Source: Clostridiaceae bacterium (lineage in GTDB: Bacteria; Bacillota; Clostridia; Peptostreptococcales; Natronincolaceae). Taken from it: DNA of 44,564 nt. The translations under genes were made by a program, and so were the position numbers. Below the pieces are notes generated by a model, which worked only from the letters and a program-made list of their open reading frames with translations, did not search any database and was not told where the DNA came from. The DNA lies in the NCBI GenBank assembly GCA_020832135.1, contig JAFIFG010000071.1, positions 1 through 44,564 of the forward strand. The letters are read 5' to 3'. Shown one piece after another: positions 27,814 through 37,434 of the stretch; the stretch's first letter is position 1, and each line of letters begins with the position of its first letter.

Positions 27814-28018
27814 TTTTCCTTCACCTCTTTATTCAATTTTATTCATTCCCACTGCCGCTATATTTCCTTAAGCTCCTATTTATAATTTTTTTCCTCCTCT
27901 TCCTGTATCCTGTATACATTCTATAGGTCTAAAGTCTCAAATGGAAATTTCCTGCTATATTTATTCTACTTTATATGTTAATTTCCTTCTTTTACTACAA
28001 TTTTCTAATAATATAAAC

Positions 28019-28046
28019 AAAAAACCGCAAAAACTAGTTGCAATTT
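28019..28046 (-). terminator. Likely terminator of the former merR-type gene
   Basis: AAATTGCAA (minus strand) pairs with TTGCGGTTT (two G-T pairs) around a 7-nt loop and is followed by a T run. The gap 27814-28096 otherwise holds only AT-rich sequence in which I see no gene. Confidence 0.5.
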
Positions 28047-28096
28047 TTATGATTGCATACTAAGCCTTCGCGTTCTTATTTTAAACGAAAGAATCT

Positions 28097-28376
28097 TTAA
28101 TAAAACACTTCTTCCACATTGGGAGTAATTGGACTCTGTATCTCTATTATAAATTCCTCTTCTTTAGATGTACCATGAATATCTAGTCGGTAAATTTCCA
28201 TAGGACTTCCATTTGTAGAATACCCCTCTTTTTTTTATAAACTCTATCATTTTTTTAAATAATTCCTGACTTTTCTTATAAGTTCCTCTATAGACTAAGA
28301 TTGCAAAATAACCTTCAGGTAAAGTCATGTTATAATTTTTTTCATTGTCATCAACAAAAAAGAAAGCATTTTTATA
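28097..28376 (-). pseudogene. Frameshifted, N-terminally deleted effector-binding domain of a MerR/BmrR-type regulator
   Basis: Two frames join into one recognisable domain. Frame one (from about 28376) reads KNAFFFVDDNEKNYNM, TLPEGYFAILVYRGTY, KKSQELFKKMIEFIKK. After a run of eight A residues (28229-28236) the homology continues one base out of frame as EGYSTNGSPMEIYRLDIHGT, SKEEEFIIEIQSPIT and then VEEVFY-stop. Removing one A restores the frame. This is the GyrI-like/BmrR C-terminal drug-binding domain. The DNA-binding helix-turn-helix and linker (over 100 codons) are gone: only 26 bp separate the frame from a MerR-type promoter. It is adjacent to and divergent from a MATE pump, the usual place for such an activator. 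Confidence 0.82.
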
Positions 28377-28402
28377 TTAAAGTATAATTTCCCTTTTTTC
28401 TC

Positions 28403-28433
28403 TTGACCTTAGTATTGTACCAAGGTTTATAGT
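28403..28433 (+). promoter_or_regulatory. MerR-type promoter/operator of the MATE pump gene
   Basis: -35 TTGACC (28403-28408) and -10 TATAGT (28428-28433) are separated by 19 bp, the over-long spacer typical of MerR-family activation. The spacer carries the dyad ACCTT-n-GTA-TTG-TAC-n-AAGGT (28406-28426), which fits BmrR/TipA-type operators. Such promoters are weak without the twisting activator. Confidence 0.83.
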
Positions 28434-28483
28434 ATTAAGTAAAGGTATTAATAATTATGTCTACAAACAGGGAGCCGATATTT

Positions 28484-29833
28484 ATGCAACAACAAGTTTC
28501 AAGTTCCACAGAATTAACAAAGAGGTTTTTTAAGTATTTAGTACCTTCAGTAAGTGCTCTGTGGTTTTTTGCTATATACACAATGGTGGACGGTATATTT
28601 GTAGGAAAAGGAGTCGGACCACTTGCCCTTGCAGCTGTTAATATATCCATGCCTTTTATTAATTCTGTATTTGCTGTGGCTCTTTTAGTGGCAATTGGTT
28701 GTTCAACTTTAATTACTTTTTATTTTGGGCAACATCAAGAGGAAAAAAGTAACGAGATATTTACTTTAAATGTAATTATTATTTCTGTTTTAGGCATTAC
28801 AGGGAGCATTTTTTCGTTACTTTTTTTAGAAAATATAGCTATTTTTTTAGGGGCCACTCAAGAAACTTTGCTTTATGTAAAAGACTATCTAAGGATAATC
28901 ATTATTTTTAGTACTTTTTTTATGATTGCCTATTCTTTAGAAGTACTCGTTAAAGCTGATGGTCATCCAATGTATTCAATTATATTCGTAACACTTGCTG
29001 CCATAATAAACATAGTACTAGATTATATTTTTGTTATTCGGTTAAATTATGGTATACAAGGGGCAGCATGGGCAACAGGATTTTCACAGCTCATATCTTG
29101 TATTGCTTTCTTACTACATTTTATCGTAGGAAAATCCAACCTCAAATTTACAAAGCCAAAACTAGATTTTGACTTGATCAAAAGTATATTTACCATAGGT
29201 GTTCCAGCATCTCTAACTGAGTTATCTGGAGGATTTAGTACTTTTATTTTTAATTTTGTAATTATAAAATTTATTGGACCTTACGGTCTAGCAGCTTTTG
29301 GGATAATTATGTATCTTAATAACATTGCTTTGATGACAATGATAGGAATAAACCAGGGAATGCAACCTTTAATCAGTTTTTATCATGGTAAAAAAGACTA
29401 CGAAAATATAAAAAGATTACTAAATCTAGGTTTGAAAACAGCCTTAATATTTGGGTTGTTATTCTTTATTTCTTCACAAATTTTTACGGAACAGTTGGCT
29501 TCTCTTTTTATAAGCCCTATGGAAAAAGAAGTTTTCAAAATCGCATTAACAGCATTGAGGACATTTAGTTTTGGATTTTTAATTTCTGGAGTAAACATTG
29601 TTTTTTCTGGATATTTTACCGCAATAAAAGAAACAAAAAAAGCTACCATTATTTCATCCTTAAGGGGCTATATATTTATATCTATAGTACTCTTTACATT
29701 GCCAACCATATGGCAAGATTTTGGTATTTGGATTGCCCCGTTATTTTATGAAATCTTAACTTTAAGTGTTTCTCTGACAATATATTTTAAAACAAAAGTG
29801 ACCTTTAACCAAACAGTGAAAACAAATGTCTAA
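28484..29833 (+). CDS. MATE family multidrug efflux transporter
   Basis: A 449-residue, 12-helix transporter. It shows the MATE N-half (FFKYLVPSVSALWFFAIYTMVDGIFVGKGVG, AAVNISMPFINSVFAVALLVAIGCSTLI) and C-half (GVPASLTELSGGFSTFIFNFVI, NQGMQPLISFYHG), closest to the MepA-like subgroup. I prefer the ATG at 28484, which has AGGGAG nine bases upstream; an ATG at 28457 would add nine residues with a poorer site. It is transcribed from the MerR-type promoter at 28403-28433. The matching regulator gene next door is broken, so expression may be silent or under another MerR protein. Confidence 0.92.
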   Translation: MQQQVSSSTELTKRFFKYLVPSVSALWFFAIYTMVDGIFVGKGVGPLALAAVNISMPFINSVFAVALLVAIGCSTLITFYFGQHQEEKSNEIFTLNVIIISVLGITGSIFSLLFLENIAIFLGATQETLLYVKDYLRIIIIFSTFFMIAYSLEVLVKADGHPMYSIIFVTLAAIINIVLDYIFVIRLNYGIQGAAWATGFSQLISCIAFLLHFIVGKSNLKFTKPKLDFDLIKSIFTIGVPASLTELSGGFSTFIFNFVIIKFIGPYGLAAFGIIMYLNNIALMTMIGINQGMQPLISFYHGKKDYENIKRLLNLGLKTALIFGLLFFISSQIFTEQLASLFISPMEKEVFKIALTALRTFSFGFLISGVNIVFSGYFTAIKETKKATIISSLRGYIFISIVLFTLPTIWQDFGIWIAPLFYEILTLSVSLTIYFKTKVTFNQTVKTNV

Positions 29834-29870
29834 CCACCTCATACCTTTGCTTCTACGAACTGTTAAATTA

Positions 29871-31913
29871 TTATTTTGCTGTATATATATCTGAAAACTC
29901 TATCTGAATCCGTTCCACTTGTTTAGCCTTTTCATCCGTAGTATTAACATGATTCTTATCAGTTTTAACTTCTTCATTCAATACCTTCACAGGTAACTGT
30001 ATAATAAATTCTGTTCCTTCACCATAGGTACTCTGTACATCCATTTTCCCACCGTGCATCCGCACTAAGGAATTTACTAGGGATAAGCCTATACCAGTAC
30101 CTTGATGCTCTTTGCTAAAGGACTTGTCCACCTGTTTAAATCGTCGAAATATTGTATCGATCTGTTGTTTTGGAATTCCTATTCCTGTATCCTTTACCCT
30201 TATAACAATATGTTCTCCCTCATCATGTATATTAACGAAAACACTATCTCCTTCTTCTGTGAACTTAATGGCATTAGACAGTAAATTCAGCACAATCCTT
30301 TCCAAAGCATCAGGATCAATTGCCATAATTTTTTCTTCTATCTCCGTATCAAATATGAGGGATACATGATTTTCCTCGGCATAATCTACAACGGATGTAG
30401 TGATGTCCTCTACAATACTTATAATATTGTAATTCCCTAAATCCAACTGGAAGTAACCGGCATCTATTTTTGTAGTATCTAATAAATTATTTACTAGACG
30501 TAGCATTCTATAGCAATTTTGTTTTATTACCATTAAGTGTTTGTTATGAGCAACTCCTTCCCCCACTTGAAGCTTTACCTCTAATAGCTGTATCGTTCCA
30601 AATATTACATTAAGAGGGGTTCTCATTTCATGAGATAAATTACTGAAAAATTCTGTTTTGAGCTTAACATGTTTCTTTACTTGTTGTAATAGCCTTTGAT
30701 TTATCTCAACTGTTTTTTCTAACTCCTCTACCTTCTTTCTTTCCGTCATATCTCTAATAATTACTAATATTGCTTCTTGTCCTTCAAATGTTATTGTAGA
30801 TGCTGTTACTTCACCATGTAGGTGACTGCCATCTTTCTTTAAAAATAGCCTCTCACCTATTCTTCCGCTATTCCCTAATCTGATTTTTTTAATTACTTCT
30901 CTTACCTCTATATGATATTCCTTACTTACAATGCTGTATATTGAATTTCCTATCAGTTCCTCTTCTTCCATACCTAATGACTTACTAAGAGTAGAATTTA
31001 CAAATACAATTTTTTCTCCTATATGTACCAAAACTCCATCCGGCAGTACACTTATAAGATGGCTATATCTTTCTTCACTATTCTTTAATTTCTTATAAGG
31101 CGTTTTCAAAGCTGTTTCTACAACCGCCTTATAAATAAAATAAAAGGATATTATCTTCACTATATGACCCCACATCACAAATAAATCATCAGGATGTTTA
31201 AAATATATAAACATAATTTCAGATATGATAGTAGCAACACAAGAAAGTATAAGAAAATAAAATATCTTATGTGATAAAACATTCCTATTTTTTATAATTA
31301 GTAGGATAGCTATAGCTAACATGCCTGAAATAATATATTCACTAATCTGTTTAAAGCTAGTAACTCCAACTCCCTCAACAAAAGAAACGGGGAATAGATT
31401 CCATTTAAAAACTATCAATAACAAGGCTATAGAAACAATAGAATATATTGTTACTACATAAGTGGACTTCAGTTTTACAGTTGCTTTTTTATTCATTAAC
31501 ATACAGAAAAAAAGGATGGAAATCCCCTCTATATACCTTGCTATAATCCATAGCTGTGTTGTTAGATTTGTACTACTTTCTTTAAACACATTCATCCCAT
31601 CATAGGCTAGTGTATGCAAAAAATCAAAACCTGCAACGAATCCATAGGCAATCCCTAAAAATAATAGGTAGTGATCTTTATTCAAATGATAGGTGTTGAT
31701 AGCTATCACTAAAATAATCAATGCTATAACAATACCGTACATCTCTATTACTGTATGAAATAATGTAAAGTTTTGAAAGCTTAAGTAAATTATTACTATA
31801 AGTGATATTGGAAAAAGGCTAATTTCTTTTAAGGTAGTACACTCCCTAAAATAATTAAATATTCTCATATGATCTGATGTTGTATGTTGTTTATAATTTG
31901 TCTTTCCCTGCAT
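29871..31913 (-). CDS. MASE3-PAS sensor histidine kinase
   Basis: A 680-residue membrane histidine kinase. The N-terminal MASE3 sensor has about seven to eight helices (residues 35-270) with the family motif YGFVAGFDFLHTLAYDGM. A PAS domain follows (about 285-400, ending VIIRDMTERKK), then HisKA with phospho-acceptor His in FFSNLSHEMRTPLN (near 435), and an HATPase domain with N box NLLSNAIKFT, G1 VKDTGIGIP and G2 GTGIGLSLV. No response regulator is adjacent and no receiver domain is fused, so it is an orphan kinase. The ATG at 31913 has GGGGAG eight bases upstream; an in-frame ATG at 31928 has no such site. Confidence 0.92.
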   Translation of the reverse strand: MQGKTNYKQHTTSDHMRIFNYFRECTTLKEISLFPISLIVIIYLSFQNFTLFHTVIEMYGIVIALIILVIAINTYHLNKDHYLLFLGIAYGFVAGFDFLHTLAYDGMNVFKESSTNLTTQLWIIARYIEGISILFFCMLMNKKATVKLKSTYVVTIYSIVSIALLLIVFKWNLFPVSFVEGVGVTSFKQISEYIISGMLAIAILLIIKNRNVLSHKIFYFLILSCVATIISEIMFIYFKHPDDLFVMWGHIVKIISFYFIYKAVVETALKTPYKKLKNSEERYSHLISVLPDGVLVHIGEKIVFVNSTLSKSLGMEEEELIGNSIYSIVSKEYHIEVREVIKKIRLGNSGRIGERLFLKKDGSHLHGEVTASTITFEGQEAILVIIRDMTERKKVEELEKTVEINQRLLQQVKKHVKLKTEFFSNLSHEMRTPLNVIFGTIQLLEVKLQVGEGVAHNKHLMVIKQNCYRMLRLVNNLLDTTKIDAGYFQLDLGNYNIISIVEDITTSVVDYAEENHVSLIFDTEIEEKIMAIDPDALERIVLNLLSNAIKFTEEGDSVFVNIHDEGEHIVIRVKDTGIGIPKQQIDTIFRRFKQVDKSFSKEHQGTGIGLSLVNSLVRMHGGKMDVQSTYGEGTEFIIQLPVKVLNEEVKTDKNHVNTTDEKAKQVERIQIEFSDIYTAK

Positions 31914-32312
31914 ATTTTCACTCCCCATAGTTTAGATTTATCTTTGGCGTATTACTATGATCCCCTCTTATGATATACAAACTAAGTTTCACTTTTGTTT
32001 TATTGTGTTTATAGTTTAATTAGGACTTTTAAATTATATTCTATTTTTTTACTTTGTTTCCTTTTTTTATATTAAAATCTCTACAAAAGTCCACAGTATG
32101 CTTATAGACATACTGTGGACTTTTGTAGAGAATATCTTTGTTTTATTACAATGCTCCCTCTTTTTGAAATTATAATTTTGTGTTACTTTACTTATATTCT
32201 TTCTATATTTTAAAAAACCTTCATACTTTTTTCAATATTAATTATTTTCTATTATTTGTTCTCCATAAAAAAACACACCCCGTGTCAAGACAGCAAGGCA
32301 TGCTTTATAGAG
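31914..32312. other. Intergenic region with a long perfect inverted repeat
   Basis: A 400-bp AT-rich gap between the histidine kinase gene and the end of the aromatic operon. Its one clear structure is the 23-bp perfect inverted repeat at 32078-32131, listed separately. I see no reading frame with a ribosome site on either strand. Confidence 0.6.
32078..32131. repeat. 23-bp perfect inverted repeat (possible terminator)
   Basis: Positions 32078-32100 pair without mismatch with 32109-32131 around an 8-nt loop; the inner part reads AGTCCACAGTATG. On the minus strand the tail is TTTTAATAT, so it may end the aromatic operon, although it lies 180 bp beyond the last gene. The stem is about twice the length of the other terminators in the window. 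Confidence 0.7.
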
Positions 32313-33107
32313 CTATTTTTCCTTATTAAATTCATACAGCTTCTTTACAATCTCATTGCTAATGTCATCGATACTTTTATAATCTGTCTCAATAACTAAA
32401 TCCGACGATATATTATAGGCACTCTCTCTTTCCTCTAGCATTTTTCTAATATGTTCAAGGTTTATTTTATCTTTTAAAAGTGGTCTTGTATCATCCTTCT
32501 CCAACCTCTTCAATATTGTTTCAGCATGTGCTTTCAATAACACTACTCTACCATGCTTTTTCATATGCTCTACATTTTCTTTATTAAGTATAGCTCCCCC
32601 TCCACAGGAAAGGATCATATGTTTTTCTTCACTTAGTTCCATAATTGCCTTCTTTTCCAATGCTCTAAAGTAACCTTCTCCATTTTCTTCAAAAATATGA
32701 GCTATCGTCATGCCAGTTTTTTCTTCGATAAAGGCATCCACATCTACAAATTTCATTTCTAATTTTTTTGCCAAGTCTTTGGCTGTAGTGGTTTTTCCAG
32801 TGCCCATAAACCCTACTAAAACAATATTATGGGGTACTAATTCTCTTGATTGTAGTCTTCTACTAATCTTCATAATAGCCTTGTACAATGCTTTTATTTC
32901 CTGAGGCCTATTGATATGAGAGAAATTAGACAGTACCTTTTCCATCACCTGCTGCTCTCTCTCAGGGTGGAATACAGGCAGTCCTTTTTCACGCTTATAT
33001 TCTAGTACTTCTATTACCAATTCCATTCTCTTTTCAAAGGTCTTAACCAATATTTCATCACATTGATCTATAGACTTTCTAAGTTCTTCTAACCTATCCA
33101 ATTCCAT
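32313..33107 (-). CDS. aroK: Fused chorismate mutase (AroQ) - shikimate kinase
   Basis: A 264-residue bifunctional protein. Residues 1-85 form an AroQ-class chorismate mutase (LRKSIDQCDEILVKTFEKRMELVIEVLEYKREKGLPVFHPEREQQV), converting chorismate to prephenate. From about residue 98 follows shikimate kinase: Walker A GFMGTGKTT, shikimate-binding VDVDAFIEEKTG and FRALEKKAI, CGGGAIL, and the lid arginines in LEKDDTRPLL. The two activities act before and after chorismate. I place the start at ATG 33107 (MELDRLEELR), five bases after GAGG; a GTG at 33125 overlaps the aroB stop and is less likely. It is the last gene of the tyrA-aroA-pheA-aroC-aroB operon. Confidence 0.93.
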   Translation of the reverse strand: MELDRLEELRKSIDQCDEILVKTFEKRMELVIEVLEYKREKGLPVFHPEREQQVMEKVLSNFSHINRPQEIKALYKAIMKISRRLQSRELVPHNIVLVGFMGTGKTTTAKDLAKKLEMKFVDVDAFIEEKTGMTIAHIFEENGEGYFRALEKKAIMELSEEKHMILSCGGGAILNKENVEHMKKHGRVVLLKAHAETILKRLEKDDTRPLLKDKINLEHIRKMLEERESAYNISSDLVIETDYKSIDDISNEIVKKLYEFNKEK

Positions 33108-33118
33108 CATCACCTCAC

Positions 33119-34165
33119 TTACCACATAACTTCGTTAGGAAAAAGTAACACTTCCTTCACTTTACCTTTGTCGATTGGCAATATAAAGGATATTTTTTCT
33201 CCTCTATTTTTCTTATCCTTTATCATAGCATGAGTTAGATCCTCTAAAGAAAGCATCGTTATATCTAAAGAAACTTCTGTTTTATGAATAATATCTGTTA
33301 TTTCTTTAAAGTAGGTTTCTTTTATATAGCCTAAGGATTTTGCTAATTTAGCTTCATAATACATGCCAATAATGACGGCTTCTCCATGGGTATATTTCTT
33401 ATAATTGGTTATAGCTTCTAACCCATGGCCTATGGTGTGACCAAAATTCAATATCTTTCTTATCCCCTTTTCCTTCTCATCTTGAGATACGATAGCCGCC
33501 TTTATTTCGCAGCATCTTCTTATGACCTTCTTCATAACTTTATAATCCAACTTTAAAATGGCTTCAAATTCATTCTTTATATCATTTAAAAACATGTCAT
33601 CATAGATAATGCCATATTTTATTACTTCACCTATACCACTTATTAATTCCCTTTTAGGAAGGGTTTTAAGTACTTTTGTATCTATAAGGACAGCTTTTGG
33701 TTGATAGAAGCTTCCTACAGTGTTTTTTCCTGCAGGCATATTAATCCCTGTTTTTCCGCCCACACTACTATCTACTTGTGCTAATAATGTAGTGGGTACC
33801 TGTACAAAATCAATTCCTCTCATATAAATAGATGCAGAGAACCCTGCTATATCCCCTACAACCCCTCCTCCTAAGGCAATAACTTTAGAATTTCTGGTTA
33901 GTCCACAATCTAGCATTTGACTTAAAATATATTCTACCGTAGCCATAGTCTTGCTTTTTTCACCTGGTGGAATAGTAATCTTGTATGGTTTTTTATCCTT
34001 TAGGAATTTTTCTATTGCTTTTCCATATAAATTATCCACATTTTTATCGGTAATAAGAACTATTTTATCCCCACTATCTATAGCCTTATCCATAATTTCC
34101 AATAGATCTTCATCAATATCAATATAATAACTATCTTCTCCTAAATCTATAAGTAATCTTTCCAT
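33119..34165 (-). CDS. aroB: 3-dehydroquinate synthase
   Basis: A 348-residue NAD- and metal-dependent enzyme making 3-dehydroquinate from DAHP. Signatures: [20 protein letters not shown], the nucleotide-binding [46 protein letters not shown], and the metal-binding E/H residues in [22 protein letters not shown] and [16 protein letters not shown] precedes the ATG. It overlaps aroC by 19 bp, so the two are translationally coupled. Confidence 0.97.
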   Translation of the reverse strand: MERLLIDLGEDSYYIDIDEDLLEIMDKAIDSGDKIVLITDKNVDNLYGKAIEKFLKDKKPYKITIPPGEKSKTMATVEYILSQMLDCGLTRNSKVIALGGGVVGDIAGFSASIYMRGIDFVQVPTTLLAQVDSSVGGKTGINMPAGKNTVGSFYQPKAVLIDTKVLKTLPKRELISGIGEVIKYGIIYDDMFLNDIKNEFEAILKLDYKVMKKVIRRCCEIKAAIVSQDEKEKGIRKILNFGHTIGHGLEAITNYKKYTHGEAVIIGMYYEAKLAKSLGYIKETYFKEITDIIHKTEVSLDITMLSLEDLTHAMIKDKKNRGEKISFILPIDKGKVKEVLLFPNEVMW

Positions 34166-35280
34166 CGCTTCATTATCTCCTCTAAGGAATCCGAACCAAA
34201 TTTTTTTAAAAATTCTTGTGCTATTACAGTAATAGCTACCATTTCTCCCACCACTGATGCAGCAGGAACAGCACAGGCATCACTTCTTTCTACTGTTGCT
34301 AATACAGCTTCTTTTGTTTCTATATCTACAGTTCTAAGGGGTTTGTACAGAGTAGGTATAGGCTTCATTGCACATCTTATTACAATGGTTTCTCCATTGG
34401 ACATTCCACCCTCTATACCTCCTGCATAATTGGTATTACGATAATAACCTTTCTCTTCACTATAGAATATTTCATCATGTACCTTTGATCCGAGATTTAT
34501 GGCATTTTCAAAACCATATCCTATTTCTACCCCTTTTATAGCTTGAATACCCATTAGTCCATAGGACAATTTCCCATCTAATTTGTGATCCCATTGAACA
34601 TAGCTACCTAGACCCCTTGGTACCCCTGTAATATGTATTTCAAATATACCTCCTAAGGAATCGCCTTCCTCTTTGGCCCTTTTTATTTCTTCTATCATGT
34701 TTTTTTCTGTAGTGGAGTCTACACAGCGCACCTCAGAGTTTTCTGCTTTCCTTATTATTTCTGTATCCTCAACAGGTTTATTTAATGAAGCTCCTCCAAT
34801 AGCTATAACATGACTAAAGACCTCTATACCAAAAATCTTCATCAACTGACTAGCTAAACTCCCAACTGCAACTCTAGTGGCAGTTTCTCTTGCACTACTT
34901 CTTTCCAATACATTTCTAATATCATGAAAGTTATATTTCAATGCCCCCGTCAAGTCAGCATGACCAGGTCTCGGCTGTATTACCTCTTTTCCCTCTTCTA
35001 CCTTCACAGGGTTCATATAGGGTTGCCAATTTTCATAGTCCTTATTTTTAATAAGAAAGGATATGGGGCTTCCTAAGGTTTTGCTTCCCCTCACCCCTGA
35101 TAGAATTTCTATTTTATCCTTTTCAATCTGCATTCGCCCCCCACGACCGTATCCTCCCTGTCTTCTCTTAAGATCCTTATTCACTGCTTCTATATCAATG
35201 GGTACATTAGATGGGAAGCCTTCTATAATTCCAACTAGACTTTGTCCATGGGACTCTCCTGCCGTTAATAATCTAAACAT
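34147..35280 (-). CDS. aroC: Chorismate synthase
   Basis: A 377-residue FMN-dependent enzyme that turns EPSP into chorismate. It shows all three family signatures: [22 protein letters not shown] at the N terminus, [30 protein letters not shown], and [17 protein letters not shown]; the C-terminal part has [15 protein letters not shown]. The chosen ATG (35280) follows AAGGGTG; a GTG three codons upstream is part of that site. It overlaps aroB by 19 bp and follows pheA by 39 bp. Confidence 0.97.
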   Translation of the reverse strand: MFRLLTAGESHGQSLVGIIEGFPSNVPIDIEAVNKDLKRRQGGYGRGGRMQIEKDKIEILSGVRGSKTLGSPISFLIKNKDYENWQPYMNPVKVEEGKEVIQPRPGHADLTGALKYNFHDIRNVLERSSARETATRVAVGSLASQLMKIFGIEVFSHVIAIGGASLNKPVEDTEIIRKAENSEVRCVDSTTEKNMIEEIKRAKEEGDSLGGIFEIHITGVPRGLGSYVQWDHKLDGKLSYGLMGIQAIKGVEIGYGFENAINLGSKVHDEIFYSEEKGYYRNTNYAGGIEGGMSNGETIVIRCAMKPIPTLYKPLRTVDIETKEAVLATVERSDACAVPAASVVGEMVAITVIAQEFLKKFGSDSLEEIMKRWKDYL

Positions 35281-35319
35281 GTATATCACACCCTTCTTAT
35301 TAAACCTTAACCTCGACCT

Positions 35320-36141
35320 TTATACAATTTCTCCTACAGGATAGGAGCCAAAAATCTTTAATTTATTGGTAATCTTCTCTATATTATTCAACACCTTTAT
35401 AGATTTTATATCTCTCTGATGCCCATGAAAATCAATATAAAAAATATATTTTCCCAACTCTGTTTTAGCGGGACGAGATTCAATTCTGGTTAAATTAACT
35501 CGCTCCTCTGCAAATTCCTTCAATACCCGATAGAGATTACCCGGATAATCCTCATGAAAGGAAAAAGCTATAGAGGTTTTGTCTTTTCCAGTGACCATAG
35601 TCTCTTTTCTTCCAATAATAATAAATCTAGTTTGGTTATGGAGGTTATCCTGAATATTGCTGTGTATTACCCTAAGTCCTTTTTTTTCAGCACACCAACT
35701 ATTGGCTATAGCACCATATTCCTTCCCCTTCTCCCTTGCTATTTCACATGCTTGCGATGTACTCTCACAGGGTAGGAGGGTTATATTTGGATAATTCTTT
35801 GCAAAATACTCTCTACACTGATGTAAGGCTTGAGGGTGAGATAAGACGTAAAGTAATTCCTCCACCTCTTTCCCCACACTTAAAAGATGATGGTGTATTT
35901 TTAATATAAGTTCTCCTTGTATTTTTATTGTGTCAGTATCCATAAGCCCATCCACCACTTGGGTTACTACTCCTTCAGTAGAATTTTCTATAGGTAATAT
36001 TCCCTTCTCTAAATTTCCTTCCTCTACAGCCTTAATAATTTCCCTAAAGGTGTTTTTTGCCACCAATACATCTTCAGGTGCATAATAGCTGGCCCCCATA
36101 TAACTAAAGGAGCCTATCGGACCTAAATACCCTAGCTCCAT
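35320..36141 (-). CDS. pheA: Prephenate dehydratase
   Basis: A 273-residue monofunctional prephenate dehydratase, making phenylpyruvate. The catalytic domain shows LGPIGSFSYMGA, LPIENSTEGVV, VLSHPQALHQCREY and the substrate-binding NQTRFIIIGR (the T-R-F triplet). A C-terminal ACT domain (from about 190, FSFHEDYPGNLYRVLKEFAEERVNLTRIESRP, then YIFYIDFHGH) provides feedback control by phenylalanine. No chorismate mutase is fused to it; that activity is on the shikimate kinase fusion at the end of the operon. Confidence 0.96.
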   Translation of the reverse strand: MELGYLGPIGSFSYMGASYYAPEDVLVAKNTFREIIKAVEEGNLEKGILPIENSTEGVVTQVVDGLMDTDTIKIQGELILKIHHHLLSVGKEVEELLYVLSHPQALHQCREYFAKNYPNITLLPCESTSQACEIAREKGKEYGAIANSWCAEKKGLRVIHSNIQDNLHNQTRFIIIGRKETMVTGKDKTSIAFSFHEDYPGNLYRVLKEFAEERVNLTRIESRPAKTELGKYIFYIDFHGHQRDIKSIKVLNNIEKITNKLKIFGSYPVGEIV

Positions 36142-36156
36142 CCTATCTCTTCCCTT

Positions 36157-37434
36157 CTATTTTACTACTTCCTTTAATTTTTCTTCAAAATCTGGAAAGG
36201 AAATAGCTATACATTCACTGCCTTGAATTTTTACATCCCCTTCTGAAAATAACCCACCAATGGCCATAGCCATAGCAATTCTATGATCCCCATAGCTTTC
36301 TACAGTAGCACCTTTTATGGTATTTAATCCTTCTATTTCCATTCCATCAGATAGTTCAGTTACCCGTATTCCTAGTTTCTTCATCTCCATCACCATAGCG
36401 GTAATTCGATTGGTTTCCTTCACCTTTAACTCTTCTGCACCGGTAATAGTGGTTTTACCTTCTGCTGTAGCGGCAATCATGGCGATAACAGGGATTTCAT
36501 CTATTAGTCGTGGGATGATTTGCTTAGTTATTTTTATACCCTTTAATTTTTTACCTTTTATGTGAATATCTCCTATTTCTTCTCCACCACTGGTATAAAT
36601 ATTATCTATTTCAATTTCTGCTCCCATTTCCTTCAATACATCAATAATACCTGTACGGGTAGGATTTAATCCAACACCTTCTATTACTAAGTCGGAACCC
36701 TCTATAGCAGCAGCTGCCGCCATAAAGAAAGCAGCGGAGGAAATATCCCCCGGAACCTGAATGGCTTCACCATATAATTCAGAGGACTTTACTTTCACAG
36801 CCCCATCTTCTACAAAAACTTTCCCTCCAAGGGATTTTAGCATTCTTTCCGTATGATCTCGCGAAGTAACTTCTTCCCTTACAATGGTTTCTCCCTCGGC
36901 ATATAGCCCTGCCAATAATATAGCAGACTTTACTTGAGCACTTGAAACGGGAGATTGATAATCTATGGCCTTCAAATTCCCCCCCCTTATTACTAAAGGA
37001 GCTAGATTCCCATGATTCCGGCCTTCTATAAAAGAACCCATTTCTCTAAGGGGCTTTGCAATCCTAGCCATTGGTCGCTTTCTTAAGGAACCGTCTCCTG
37101 TGACAACTGTTAAGAATTCTTGCCCCGACAATATTCCTGAAATCAATCGCATAGTGGTTCCAGAATTTCCTGCATCTAGTATATCTTCAGGTTCCCTTAA
37201 TCCATATAATCCCTTACCTTCAACAATAATTTCTTTTCCTTTATCCTCAATCTCTATACCTAATCCACGAAAACAGGCTATGGTGCTGAGGCAATCCTCA
37301 CCCCTCAAAAATCCCGTAACAATGGACTTCCCCTTACTAATACTAGAGAGCATCACTGCTCTATGGGAGATGGATTTATCTCCTGGTACAGTAATTTCAC
37401 CCTCTAGTTTCTGTGCTTTGTTTGTTATTAACAT
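36157..37434 (-). CDS. aroA: 3-phosphoshikimate 1-carboxyvinyltransferase (EPSP synthase)
   Basis: A 425-residue enzyme that adds enolpyruvate from PEP to shikimate 3-phosphate. Motifs: GDKSISHRAVMLSSI, LDAGNSGTTMRLISG, GDGSLRKRPM, SSAQVKSAILLAGLYA, RDHTERML, and VKETNRITAM with SYGDHRIAMAMAIG. The LDAGNSGT(T/M)MR form with Ala in the glyphosate region resembles class II enzymes. An in-frame start at 37455 exists, but AAGGAGG lies between it and the ATG at 37434, so the shorter form is correct. The gene overlaps the 3' end of tyrA by 38 bp. Confidence 0.96.
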   Translation of the reverse strand: MLITNKAQKLEGEITVPGDKSISHRAVMLSSISKGKSIVTGFLRGEDCLSTIACFRGLGIEIEDKGKEIIVEGKGLYGLREPEDILDAGNSGTTMRLISGILSGQEFLTVVTGDGSLRKRPMARIAKPLREMGSFIEGRNHGNLAPLVIRGGNLKAIDYQSPVSSAQVKSAILLAGLYAEGETIVREEVTSRDHTERMLKSLGGKVFVEDGAVKVKSSELYGEAIQVPGDISSAAFFMAAAAAIEGSDLVIEGVGLNPTRTGIIDVLKEMGAEIEIDNIYTSGGEEIGDIHIKGKKLKGIKITKQIIPRLIDEIPVIAMIAATAEGKTTITGAEELKVKETNRITAMVMEMKKLGIRVTELSDGMEIEGLNTIKGATVESYGDHRIAMAMAIGGLFSEGDVKIQGSECIAISFPDFEEKLKEVVK

